Shown one piece after another: positions 9,474-17,532 of a stretch of 64,000 nt of DNA. The stretch spans positions 3,764,354 through 3,828,353 of the forward strand of contig OZ241874.1 of NCBI GenBank assembly GCA_965203305.1, written 5' to 3'. Origin of the DNA: Bin80 sp965203305. GTDB taxonomy: Bacteria > Bacteroidota > Rhodothermia > Rhodothermales > Bin80. A program made the position numbers and the translations under genes. How positions within the stretch are numbered: the first letter of the stretch is position 1; each line of letters begins with the position of its first letter. The notes under the pieces are model-generated. The model was given only the letters and a program-made list of their open reading frames with translations. It made no database searches and was not told the origin of the DNA.

Positions 9474-10866
9474 GGGACTTATAAAGGAAACTGTACGCAG
9501 AAACCTCATGCGGACGGACTCCTTTCTGTCATTTGACGGGTCATCAGGGAACCCAACGGTTCACCCCTCGCACGTCCAGTTGCCCCAGTCCCCGAGGCCA
9601 AGATGTTCGCGGCAGCGTTGATGTCCGCGTGTTCCGCATGTCCACAGGACATACACCTGAATTTGCGCAGGGAAGCACGATTGCCCGCGTCCCTGTGTCC
9701 GCACCTGCTGCAGTCCTGGCTCGTGTACGCGGCCACCACAGAGAGAACGAGAACGCACTTGTACCCCAGCATCTGCACCAGCTGTCCCGGCGCACCTTCC
9801 AGCAGAACCCGGTTCATCCCTGCTTTCGCTTTGACATTCTTGCCCGGATTTTCTGTCGTCCCACGGGCCGAGGCGGTCATGCTTTTCACCTTCAGGTTCT
9901 CCACCACCACTACAGGAGCTTCCTTCGAGATTTTCGCACTGTTCTGGTGATTGCGGTTATGACTGAAGTTTGCCAGATACGTGCTGCACTTCTGGATCTT
10001 GCCCTGTGTCTTCTTCGCCCGGTTCGACATCTTTTTCCGACCGTCTGCTTTCTGCCGGGCAATCTGCTTTGCCAGCTTCCGCTCATACCTGCGTTTCCGG
10101 AATCGCACCCGCTTGTCCGCCTCACTCTCCAGCACTTCGGAGTCCCTGCCGTCGCTGTAGGCCACGGCGATCATGCCGTTGGCGTTCCGGTCAATCCCCG
10201 CAACCACGCCGTTGTCTGGAATCACAGGCGTAGCGATCTCATACAGAACCGTAACATACCACCTGCCTCTTTCCTTGAAGATCGTCGCAGACTTTGGCGC
10301 TCCTTCGGGATACGGATTCCCTCCTCGTCTGCGAATTTGCATATACCCCCGTTTCGGGATCCAAATCTTCCCGTCCCTGATCTTGACATCCTGCGGAATC
10401 GTACAGGAGGGACGTGTGCGGTCTCTGGACTTAAACCGGGGCTTGTCGGCCCGGTCGTCAAAGCAGTTCTTAAAAGCCTGCGACAGCTGTTTCAGCGTGT
10501 GGCGAACACAGGCAAAGGAGTATTCCTGCAGCCATGCATACTCCGGGCTGTTCCGCAGTTTGGTGAACTCCGTGAAGAGGGTCTGCCATTGCGTGGATGG
10601 CGCCTGGGTGCCGTTCGCTTGCGACTCCGCATATTCTTTCTGGTTCCTGGCAAGGAAGAAATTCCAGACGAATAGGCACGCCCCGCACATGGCAAACAGG
10701 AAGAGGGCATTGTCCCGCGTAACAGGAATCAGCCTGTAGCGCACGCCACGATACGCCTTCCCGTTCCGTGTTCCTGTCATCTATTCCCCGGTATTGCTGG
10801 AAGCACTTGGAACCCACAAACCAGACGCGCTGTTCCGTATTTGGTACAGTTTCCTGTATAACTCCC
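9474..10866 (-). mobile_element. TnpB element, copy 1 (1393 bp, inverted repeats, 8-bp flanking repeat)
   Basis: The left end GGGACTTATAAAGGAAACTG and the inverted right end (reading GGGAGTTATACAGGAAACTG inward from 10866) are imperfect inverted repeats of about 23 bp. The element is flanked by TTTATTCA (9466-9473) and TTTATTTA (10867-10874), an 8-bp direct repeat with one mismatch. Only tnpB lies inside. A copy of exactly the same length sits at 52078-53470. The insertion is immediately downstream of the receptor gene; the right repeat includes that gene's TAA stop. Confidence 0.9.
9506..10780 (-). CDS. tnpB: TnpB-type RNA-guided nuclease / OrfB
   Basis: A 424-aa TnpB (IS605 OrfB family). 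The split RuvC site is intact: Asp197 in GIDRNANG, Glu294 in VVVENLK and Asp386 in HADINAA. A zinc ribbon has CxxC pairs at 357/360 and 376/379. Members are RNA-guided DNA nucleases whose guide RNA arises from the 3' end of the gene and the flanking DNA. No TnpA (Y1 or serine transposase) is adjacent. The copy at 52110-53384 is very similar, so spread was recent. Confidence 0.92.
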   Translation of the reverse strand: MTGTRNGKAYRGVRYRLIPVTRDNALFLFAMCGACLFVWNFFLARNQKEYAESQANGTQAPSTQWQTLFTEFTKLRNSPEYAWLQEYSFACVRHTLKQLSQAFKNCFDDRADKPRFKSRDRTRPSCTIPQDVKIRDGKIWIPKRGYMQIRRRGGNPYPEGAPKSATIFKERGRWYVTVLYEIATPVIPDNGVVAGIDRNANGMIAVAYSDGRDSEVLESEADKRVRFRKRRYERKLAKQIARQKADGRKKMSNRAKKTQGKIQKCSTYLANFSHNRNHQNSAKISKEAPVVVVENLKVKSMTASARGTTENPGKNVKAKAGMNRVLLEGAPGQLVQMLGYKCVLVLSVVAAYTSQDCSRCGHRDAGNRASLRKFRCMSCGHAEHADINAAANILASGTGATGRARGEPLGSLMTRQMTERSPSA

Positions 10867-10871
10867 TTTAT

Positions 10872-13559
10872 TTACATTATTTTTGGCTTGTAAACAAATT
10901 TCAGCATCAGGTAGCGACCCAAGGATTCTGTACGAATCTCCTGGATGTAAGTGGCTTCACTGGTAAGCGTAATTCCCCTGCTCTGGTTTAGCAAGTCATT
11001 AATTTCGAATCTCAAATTTCCTCTCCCCCCCAGGAAAAGACGGGAAAAAGATACATCCAGCAGGATAGTGTTTTGACTGCCCGTAAACAGGTCACGATCA
11101 AAAATTCTATAGTGAAAATTCAAATCTATCAGCCAGCTATTGTGAACATACCCTCTCAATCGGGATGTGATTCTGCCAGTCATATAATTCCGGTTCAGTT
11201 TACTATTGAGTGAGTATTTGATCTCATTCCAATAGACCCGTCCATCTGTAGAGACCTCAAGTAGGTCACCACGGTAATACTCCAAGTCTATCCCCAAACT
11301 ATTACGCCGCAAATCTCCTGTGTTTTCCATACCATTGACCAATTCGATTTTCCGCTCAAATCCCGTCGCTGCACGCAAGGAATACCCAATCCCTATGCTG
11401 CGAACCAGCTTACCAAATCGGATCCCTGCATCCCCAGACCAAGCCCCCCTCGAATTGACCTCTCGGACATTCTGATGTAAATTCTGATCTATGTTGCGGG
11501 CATGTACAATGCTATTATGTACATAGGAGATCCCCGTGTCTACGCTCAGATTCAGGCCAGAGTAGCTTTGATATAGCCGATACCCGAGATCCAGATCGTG
11601 ATGGTATTCCGGTGTAAGTAAATGATTGCCCTGATAAGTACGAAGAGCAATACTGTTATCCACAAATGGTTGCAACTGGCGTGTTGTGGGCTCACGGGTG
11701 CTCGCTCGGTAGAAGAAATTCAAAATCCCATCCCTTCCTAAATTTTTCTTCGCGAGGACATGTGTTAGAACATGCGAGTAGGTCTTTAAGATCGTTTGAT
11801 CAGGCTTTAGAATCGTGGCTCCCTTACGTCTGGAATGTTGTATTTCCAGATTGCCACTAACAAACCAGGAGTGATCTTCAGCGTACCAGCCGAAATTCAC
11901 CCCTGGGCTCAGGATAGTATAATTCTCGGTAAGGCCATCACCAAGATTTTTGATCAATGTTCGCTGTTTGCCGGCAAGATCAAAAAATAGCCTCTCGTTA
12001 TCTTGTGTTCGGAAATGTCTTTGAGCATAGACGGTCAATAGCCGTCCTGAGGACAGGGGTTTGATCAATTGGACACGCTGGGAATGCCGAAATGAATTAT
12101 TTCGGCTCTCCTGCAGTTGATGATGTTCTTCCTGAAAGGTCATTTCGTATGGCATATACGGGATTAAGTCTGTGTGCAGGTCGCTATTTACATCACTATC
12201 CCGCATAGAGGCTGTGGTCTCAAGGACTAGGCTAAGTCCGCTTTCAGAGATCCGCTTTCGCCAAGTCAGATGCATCTTTCCCCTCAAATTCTCAGACGAG
12301 TTATCCGAGAGAGTTTTTGCCGAATTCTGTAATGCGCCTGAATGGATACGCAATCTTTCTATGCCGATATTTTTGGTTGCAGGGGCAGATTTTGCGAAGT
12401 TTCCTCGAAAAATTAAATCGTGTCCTTCTCCCAGATTTACCTCGGCATTTAGTCCGATTTGGTGAGATAGATCATTGATTTTTCGATTGTTTGACTCATA
12501 GCCGAATGCGGTCTGAGTGTCCCCAAAAAGTTGCTGTCGAACCACCACATCTTCCTTGCGGTTTTGTTTATTTTCGAGAAGATAGCTTGCATTGATCGTA
12601 GTGTGCGTGGAGAACTCTTGGTTCATGTTGACCCCGAATCCTAAGGATTGAGTGTAGCCGTCACTTCTAATGTCACGCGAACTTCCGACTTCCGAGAATC
12701 CTTTGAGTTGTTGACCACTGAACCCGGGCTGATTGATATTCTCTCCGCTTCCGATTAATGCAAACTGAGTGCGAGGAGTAAATCTGAACAGTGTTCCCCG
12801 CCCAAAATAACGTCCCAGATCCATCCGTTCTCCTCCAAGCCCGACAGTTGTCTGTCCAAAGAAACCCTGCTTTGCTTTCTCGGTCAATCCTATGTTAATG
12901 GTTTTCTCTTCCTGACCATCAGGTATACCCGTCAGCTCCGCCAGATCCGAAGATTTATCAAAAACTTGTACATGATCTACTGCATCTGCAGGAAAATTTT
13001 TTGTGGCGATCATCGGGTCATCGCCAAAAAATTCTTTTCCTTCCACTAGCAGATTCTCAACAGCCTTCCCTTGGGCGGTAATTGCGCCGTCACGCCCCAC
13101 ATCAATGCCTGGCAGTCGACGCAGAAGGTCCTCTAGCATATCTTGCGGCTGCAACAAAAATGCCTGGGCATGATACTCTATCGTATCTCCCCGAACGACG
13201 AAGGGCAAACGTTCTGCACGAACGACGAACTCTTCCAACATTCTGGTTTGAGCTGATAGGCTTATGATGCCTGCATCAACATCCTGATCCAGGATCTGAA
13301 AATCACGTATCAGGGTTTCAAATCCAACAAATGAAACCTGCAACACATAGGAGTCTGGTTGCAGGCGGGCAACTGTAAAGCGGCCATCCTCTCTGGATGT
13401 GCTGAATCCCACCAAGCTGGAGTCAGCTTGTGTAGTCACGATAACTGAAGCACCGGCCAAAACCGTACCCGACGAATCAGTGACGACTCCCGTTACAGTA
13501 AAATCTTGGCCATTTACCACACCGCACAGAAACAGAGAGAATGCCAAAAAACACCTCAT
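10872..13559 (-). CDS. TonB-dependent receptor-like outer-membrane protein
   Basis: About 895 aa from the ATG at 13559 (an upstream in-frame ATG exists at 13583). The N-terminal MRCFLAFSLFLCGVVNGQ is a signal peptide. Residues about 25-105 form a carboxypeptidase-regulatory-like beta-sandwich (VTGVVTDSSGTVLAGASV). Next comes a plug region (LLRRLPGIDV, EGKEFFGDDP), and the remainder is a predicted outer-membrane beta-barrel. This is the SusC/OMP_b-brl type common in Bacteroidota, placing the product in the outer membrane for substrate import. The substrate is unknown. Downstream, the TnpB element begins within 8 bp of the stop. Upstream lie small exported-protein and GLPGLI genes on the same strand, and GLPGLI genes often accompany such receptors. 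Confidence 0.85.
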   Translation of the reverse strand: MRCFLAFSLFLCGVVNGQDFTVTGVVTDSSGTVLAGASVIVTTQADSSLVGFSTSREDGRFTVARLQPDSYVLQVSFVGFETLIRDFQILDQDVDAGIISLSAQTRMLEEFVVRAERLPFVVRGDTIEYHAQAFLLQPQDMLEDLLRRLPGIDVGRDGAITAQGKAVENLLVEGKEFFGDDPMIATKNFPADAVDHVQVFDKSSDLAELTGIPDGQEEKTINIGLTEKAKQGFFGQTTVGLGGERMDLGRYFGRGTLFRFTPRTQFALIGSGENINQPGFSGQQLKGFSEVGSSRDIRSDGYTQSLGFGVNMNQEFSTHTTINASYLLENKQNRKEDVVVRQQLFGDTQTAFGYESNNRKINDLSHQIGLNAEVNLGEGHDLIFRGNFAKSAPATKNIGIERLRIHSGALQNSAKTLSDNSSENLRGKMHLTWRKRISESGLSLVLETTASMRDSDVNSDLHTDLIPYMPYEMTFQEEHHQLQESRNNSFRHSQRVQLIKPLSSGRLLTVYAQRHFRTQDNERLFFDLAGKQRTLIKNLGDGLTENYTILSPGVNFGWYAEDHSWFVSGNLEIQHSRRKGATILKPDQTILKTYSHVLTHVLAKKNLGRDGILNFFYRASTREPTTRQLQPFVDNSIALRTYQGNHLLTPEYHHDLDLGYRLYQSYSGLNLSVDTGISYVHNSIVHARNIDQNLHQNVREVNSRGAWSGDAGIRFGKLVRSIGIGYSLRAATGFERKIELVNGMENTGDLRRNSLGIDLEYYRGDLLEVSTDGRVYWNEIKYSLNSKLNRNYMTGRITSRLRGYVHNSWLIDLNFHYRIFDRDLFTGSQNTILLDVSFSRLFLGGRGNLRFEINDLLNQSRGITLTSEATYIQEIRTESLGRYLMLKFVYKPKIM

Positions 13560-13726
13560 GAAACTTCCCTTCCAAAGGATCAACGAGCCACAAGACCTTG
13601 AAAAAACCTAAACCAAGAGGAGCACAAGCGGTATTCAGACGAGCCCAGCTAGTATCCGTGAAATAATGCACGCAGCATCAGTCTCGCCTACGCACACCAC
13701 GGAATAAAACGCTCTCGAGATTCTCC

Positions 13727-14044
13727 TTAGTCTTGGCAAATCATCGCAACATTGCCGTTGCGTTCATCCTCGTATCTTTTCCAGTTTTCACACTCAGTTT
13801 TCGCAATACAATCAGCGAACTCCTTTCTCTCTCTGCGTGAAGCACCCCCTCTGCGAACACACACTGGCACCGAAGGAATTAAAAGTTGCATATTGGGTGA
13901 CAAGACATCAGGAGGCACTGACAGAAGACGCTGTCCAACGACATCCTTATGCGTGGAAGTTGGTGTGTACAATCCAGAAAAACCTGCCATACACAAGAAA
14001 AAAATGAGAACCAATCCCGTGAAAATAAACTGTGGCTTAATCAT
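13727..14044 (-). CDS. Small exported protein, copy B
   Basis: A 105-aa protein with an N-terminal hydrophobic segment (IFTGLVLIFFLCMAG) and a C-terminal Cys-containing part (VPVCVRRGG, FADCIAK, MICQD). No family is recognised. It is nearly identical to the 104-aa protein at 15185-15499 and the copy includes its upstream DNA, so the pair arose by local duplication. It lies 143 bp upstream of the receptor on the same strand. Confidence 0.65.
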   Translation of the reverse strand: MIKPQFIFTGLVLIFFLCMAGFSGLYTPTSTHKDVVGQRLLSVPPDVLSPNMQLLIPSVPVCVRRGGASRRERKEFADCIAKTECENWKRYEDERNGNVAMICQD

Positions 14045-14112
14045 TTCAGTTCAGAATGAATGGAGAATATGAGGTTGAAACACGGTGAGGATAAGACAGA
14101 TTAATTTGTTTA

Positions 14113-14239
14113 GTGTCTGCCCGAAGATTGCGTGTCTATGGATCCTGTCCAGGGATTCAACACCCAGATCCGCCCAAAACCCTTCATACGCTCTCTAAAC
14201 GACATATACTGGCGATATTCTGAATTTTCGGACAGACAC
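14113..14239. repeat. Short inverted-repeat element, internally deleted copy
   Basis: It begins GTGTCTGCCCGAA and ends GAATTTTCGGACAGACAC. Internal sequence matches the 286-bp copy at 15588 (for example CTCTCTAAACG and GGCGATATTC), with about 160 bp missing from the middle. Confidence 0.8.
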
Positions 14240-14403
14240 CAATTTCCAAATTTTTTGCGGAACACTCCTCTCAATCAGAGGATGATTTTCATCTATTAGA
14301 GCACCTACAGGAAGCATAAAACGAGAGGCAAGAATAATTTCGCAGAGATCCGCCTGTACTCCTTATCTGTAAGAGAAACTCATTTTTATTGGGATAAGCT
14401 CCA

Positions 14404-15183
14404 TCAATCTTCCATATTTCTGACACTCTCAACGTTTCTCAATGCGTTGCGGACTTTATCCCAATTTCGCTTCTGTTCCGCTACTACCATGTCTACAAAC
14501 TGTGTATACTCTGAGAGGCTTACTCGTTTGCCTTTGACGGGTGAAGCGATAGATTTTGGCTGTACCGTAACATCTATTTCTTCCGCAGAATATATCTCGC
14601 CGGTCTCGTTGTTGGTCACCATTAAGATAAGACCAGGCAGCCCGTAGTACAATCCTGGTCCGGCAGGTACAGGCAATTCGGGGGCAAACCAAGCCTCAAT
14701 GGTTTTCCCTAGACCAGTGGTAGATGTTGCTTTTACAACACGATAATCCAGATAAATACGTTCGGGTCCAACTATTTTCCAAGACCAAAAGGGCAACACG
14801 TCTTCCACCACAAAGGTATCGTCATAAAATTTTCTGGATTCTACAAAATGAGAATTGTTGTACCGGACATATGTAGAGTCAGCGAACTCCCAGCCGATAT
14901 CCATCGGCTCATTCTCTCCGGGAACATAAGATTCTTCATCAGACGGGCGCATTAAGGAGTGAAAGACATCAAAATTTAAGGTTCTTGTAATGATTACATG
15001 GGTAGGAGTATCAACATAGGGCTCTCCCAGAAGTTCATCTATTCGATCCGTAGGAAGCACCAGCCTGGGACTACTATGGCGGTAACGAATTTCCCCGTGC
15101 TGAGCACTAACGGATGTGGAAAAGAAAAGTATCAGCAGTGCTGAAAAAGATACTTGGGGACACAGAACTGAGATAGGAGACAT
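14404..15183 (-). CDS. GLPGLI family exported protein
   Basis: A 259-aa protein with a signal peptide (SFSALLILFFSTSVSAQ) and the family hallmark YGLPGLILMV near residue 180, followed by TNNETGEIY. GLPGLI proteins are Bacteroidota-type exported proteins of unknown biochemical role, frequently encoded beside TonB-dependent receptors. Here it follows the small exported protein at 15185-15499 with a 1-bp gap, so the two are likely one transcript. The receptor is further downstream, separated by an inverted-repeat element and the second copy of the small gene. Confidence 0.88.
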   Translation of the reverse strand: MSPISVLCPQVSFSALLILFFSTSVSAQHGEIRYRHSSPRLVLPTDRIDELLGEPYVDTPTHVIITRTLNFDVFHSLMRPSDEESYVPGENEPMDIGWEFADSTYVRYNNSHFVESRKFYDDTFVVEDVLPFWSWKIVGPERIYLDYRVVKATSTTGLGKTIEAWFAPELPVPAGPGLYYGLPGLILMVTNNETGEIYSAEEIDVTVQPKSIASPVKGKRVSLSEYTQFVDMVVAEQKRNWDKVRNALRNVESVRNMED

Positions 15184-15184
15184 T

Positions 15185-15499
15185 TTAGTCTTGACAAATC
15201 ATCGCAACATTACCGTTGCGTTCATCTTCGTATCTTTTCCAGTTTTCACACTCAGTTTTCGCAATACAATCAGCGAACTCCTTTCTCTCTCTGCGTGAAG
15301 CACCCCCTCTGCGAACACACACTGGCACCGAAGTAATTAAAAATTGCATGGGTGACAAAACATCAGGAGGCACTGACAGAAAACGCTGTCCAACGACATC
15401 CTTGTGCGTGGAAGTTGGTGTGTACAATCCAGAGAAACCTGCTATACACAAGGAAAAAACGAGAACCAATCCCGTGAAAATAAACTGTGGCTTAATCAT
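15185..15499 (-). CDS. Small exported protein, copy A
   Basis: A 104-aa near-identical copy of the protein at 13727-14044, differing by a few substitutions and a one-residue gap (DVLSPMQ versus DVLSPNMQ). It has an N-terminal hydrophobic segment. It is immediately followed by the GLPGLI gene. Purifying differences are few, so the duplication is recent. Function unknown. Confidence 0.65.
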   Translation of the reverse strand: MIKPQFIFTGLVLVFSLCIAGFSGLYTPTSTHKDVVGQRFLSVPPDVLSPMQFLITSVPVCVRRGGASRRERKEFADCIAKTECENWKRYEDERNGNVAMICQD

Positions 15500-15587
15500 T
15501 TCAGTTCAGAATAAATGGAGAATATGAGGTTGAAGATAAGACAAATTAATTTGAGTTTCTTGCAAAAATAGCAATTTAAAGTATTTA

Positions 15588-15873
15588 GTGTCTGTCCGAA
15601 AATTCCCAGCAACCCCCAATACGGGGGATTCCAGAGGCATTTTGCCCCACAGCGTCATGTATGGTGCGATTCAGATGCTCGTTCGCTATGAGAGATTCGG
15701 AGAAATCTTGCACGAAGATTGCATGTTTATGGATGCTGTTCGGGGATTTCATGCTCCAATTCGCCAAAGGGCTTCCATCTTCATCAGGAAAAATACCAAA
15801 ATATCTCCAAAAACCCCTCATAAGCTCTCTAAACGGCATATATTGGCGATATTCTGAATTTTCGGACAGACAC
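15588..15873. repeat. Short inverted-repeat element, complete copy (286 bp)
   Basis: The terminal repeats are GTGTCTGTCCGAAAATTC and its inverse, with TATTTA as a 6-bp direct repeat on both sides. The interior has an open minus-strand frame (HKHAIFVQDFSESLIANEH) also open in the 62588 copy. There is no transposase, so it is MITE-like. Confidence 0.85.
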
Positions 15874-15980
15874 TATTTAAACCGTTTCTGAGACTCAGAT
15901 TCCCTTGATTTTTGCCAGACTCGGGAGGCCTTTTCTCGGAGAGTGCGTTTCACAGTGACAACGAACTTACGGAGGTATGT

Positions 15981-17036
15981 ATGCTTCTTTTAGATCGAAT
16001 CAAATAGTTTACGCTTGCCTGTCAGGAGGAGATCTTCTCGGAGTTGGATGCGTCGTTTGGTCCTTTGCCCGGACGCTACCAACTCTTTGTGCTGGCCCTG
16101 AAGATGGTGCATATGGAGGGCTTTCTGCCGCCCCAGTCGCGCGGCAGCCGAGGTCGTCCCCTGTCCCATCGTACTTCCATCGCGAAGGCGTTTTTAGCCA
16201 GGATGATCTTCCAGATTTCCACGACCACTGCCCTGCGAGAGCGTCTGATGATGGACCGCACTCTTCGATCTTTGTGTGGGTGGTCCCGCGAGTCTACCTT
16301 TTCCCAGGTGTTCCAGGAATTTTCCGAGAGCGAACTGCCGATCCGAATTCATGAGGCTCTGATCAGGAGTTGCTACGAGAATGAGGTTGTGGGGCATATT
16401 TCACGGGATTCCACGGCAATTGAGGCACGGGAAGCGGCGGTGAAAAGAAGGAGAACGAGGAGGAAGAAAAAGCTCCGAAAGCTCCCCCATGCTGGAAAGA
16501 CAGCGAGAGATGGCGGGAGTCAACGAGATGGCGGATGCAAGCGAAATGTCCAGGGCGGCGGCAGTCCGGGTGGGTTGGAAGATTCCTATGGATGTAGCGA
16601 ACGGGGGCATTCCGATCAGTTGTATCGGAATCTCCGCCTCCGTGCATATAGCCAGGTCGCCATTCCCTTGGCCGAGATGACCGCAGATCGGGTTCTGGCG
16701 GTTCTGTATGCTTTGATGGACAGTGTCTATGATGCGAAACAGATTCATGTGCATACGGGAGAACTGGGGCAGGTTTCGATCACGGATTCCCATCCCCAGC
16801 GGAACGGAAAAGCGGCGCGGGATCAGGAAAACAGGGCGCGGCGTGCTGCCGGAGTTACGCCACCTGAGCGCATACGGTACCGGGAGCGTTCGACGGTGGA
16901 GCGCGCCTTTGCTCGGCTCAAGGATGAGTTTGGCTTCCAGAATCTGCGAGTTCGGGGATACCAGAAGATGATGTGCCACATGATGTTTGGCGTGCTTGCG
17001 CTCACTGTGGACTCTCCTCTCCGCTTGGCAGCGTAG
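15981..17036 (+). pseudogene. Decayed IS transposase (DDE type, IS4/IS5-like)
   Basis: The gene opens at ATG 15981 behind a good GGAGG site (15971-15975). After eight codons it meets an in-frame TAG (16005-16007), then continues as FTLACQEEIFSELDASFGPL to 17036. Homology-like segments jump frames in the middle: ERQREMAGVNEMADASE and GWKIPMDVANGGIPISCIG lie in another frame (16489-16680), while AIPLAEMTADRV and YRERSTVERAFARLKDEFG are in the main frame. This DDE transposase is therefore broken by one nonsense codon and at least two compensating frameshift pairs. It may still be read from TTG 16044, but is probably inactive. Confidence 0.75.
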
Positions 17037-17532
17037 ATCCAGGCAACTGGATCAGGTTTTTCGGGATTCAAAAACTCGCTTCCACCGAAGTGATCGGACA
17101 GGGGCATCCTACTCATATGAATGAGGGACAAGATCCGTTCCGAAGAGCCTTTTCAGGGAACGAATTTGGAACAATTTCCCGCACAAACCGCCAAAAGAAG
17201 GAGATCATTCAGAAAAATCAAGGTTCTCTCCCATACCTGGTCAGAATTCGAAAGTCCCAAAAATCTTTTTGCAAGAGGCTCATTTGTTTGGTGTCTGCCC
17301 GAAAAGGCATAAGCCAATATAGCTCCATCCCGTATCTTGCGGACAGTTGCAAGCCAAAGACGAATCCATGGAAGGGTTTGAGGAATAGGGAAATTGCTAG
17401 GTTATTGTGCCTGGTACCTATGCGAACAGTTTATCGCTGAGTCAGTGTGCAACAAGTAGAATCACATGCATCCCGGCTGTCCTTCGAAGAATCTGCTACA
17501 CTGCAATATGAACACGGAAAGTGATTTTCGTG
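17037..17532. other. Intergenic stretch with an element left end
   Basis: About 500 bp without a supported gene. At 17291 GTGTCTGCCCGAAAA repeats the left end of the short inverted-repeat element, but no matching right end follows. The remainder shows nothing recognisable. Confidence 0.5.

Noticed and set aside
9533..10675. Long plus-strand frame opposite tnpB (and 52137-53465 in copy 2)
   Set aside because: It mirrors tnpB on the other strand and shows no protein family signature; a shadow of the real gene.
15588..15873. CRISPR-like repetition or an IS transposase inside the repeat element
   Set aside because: There is a single inverted-repeat unit per locus, no spaced direct repeats, and no transposase length frame.
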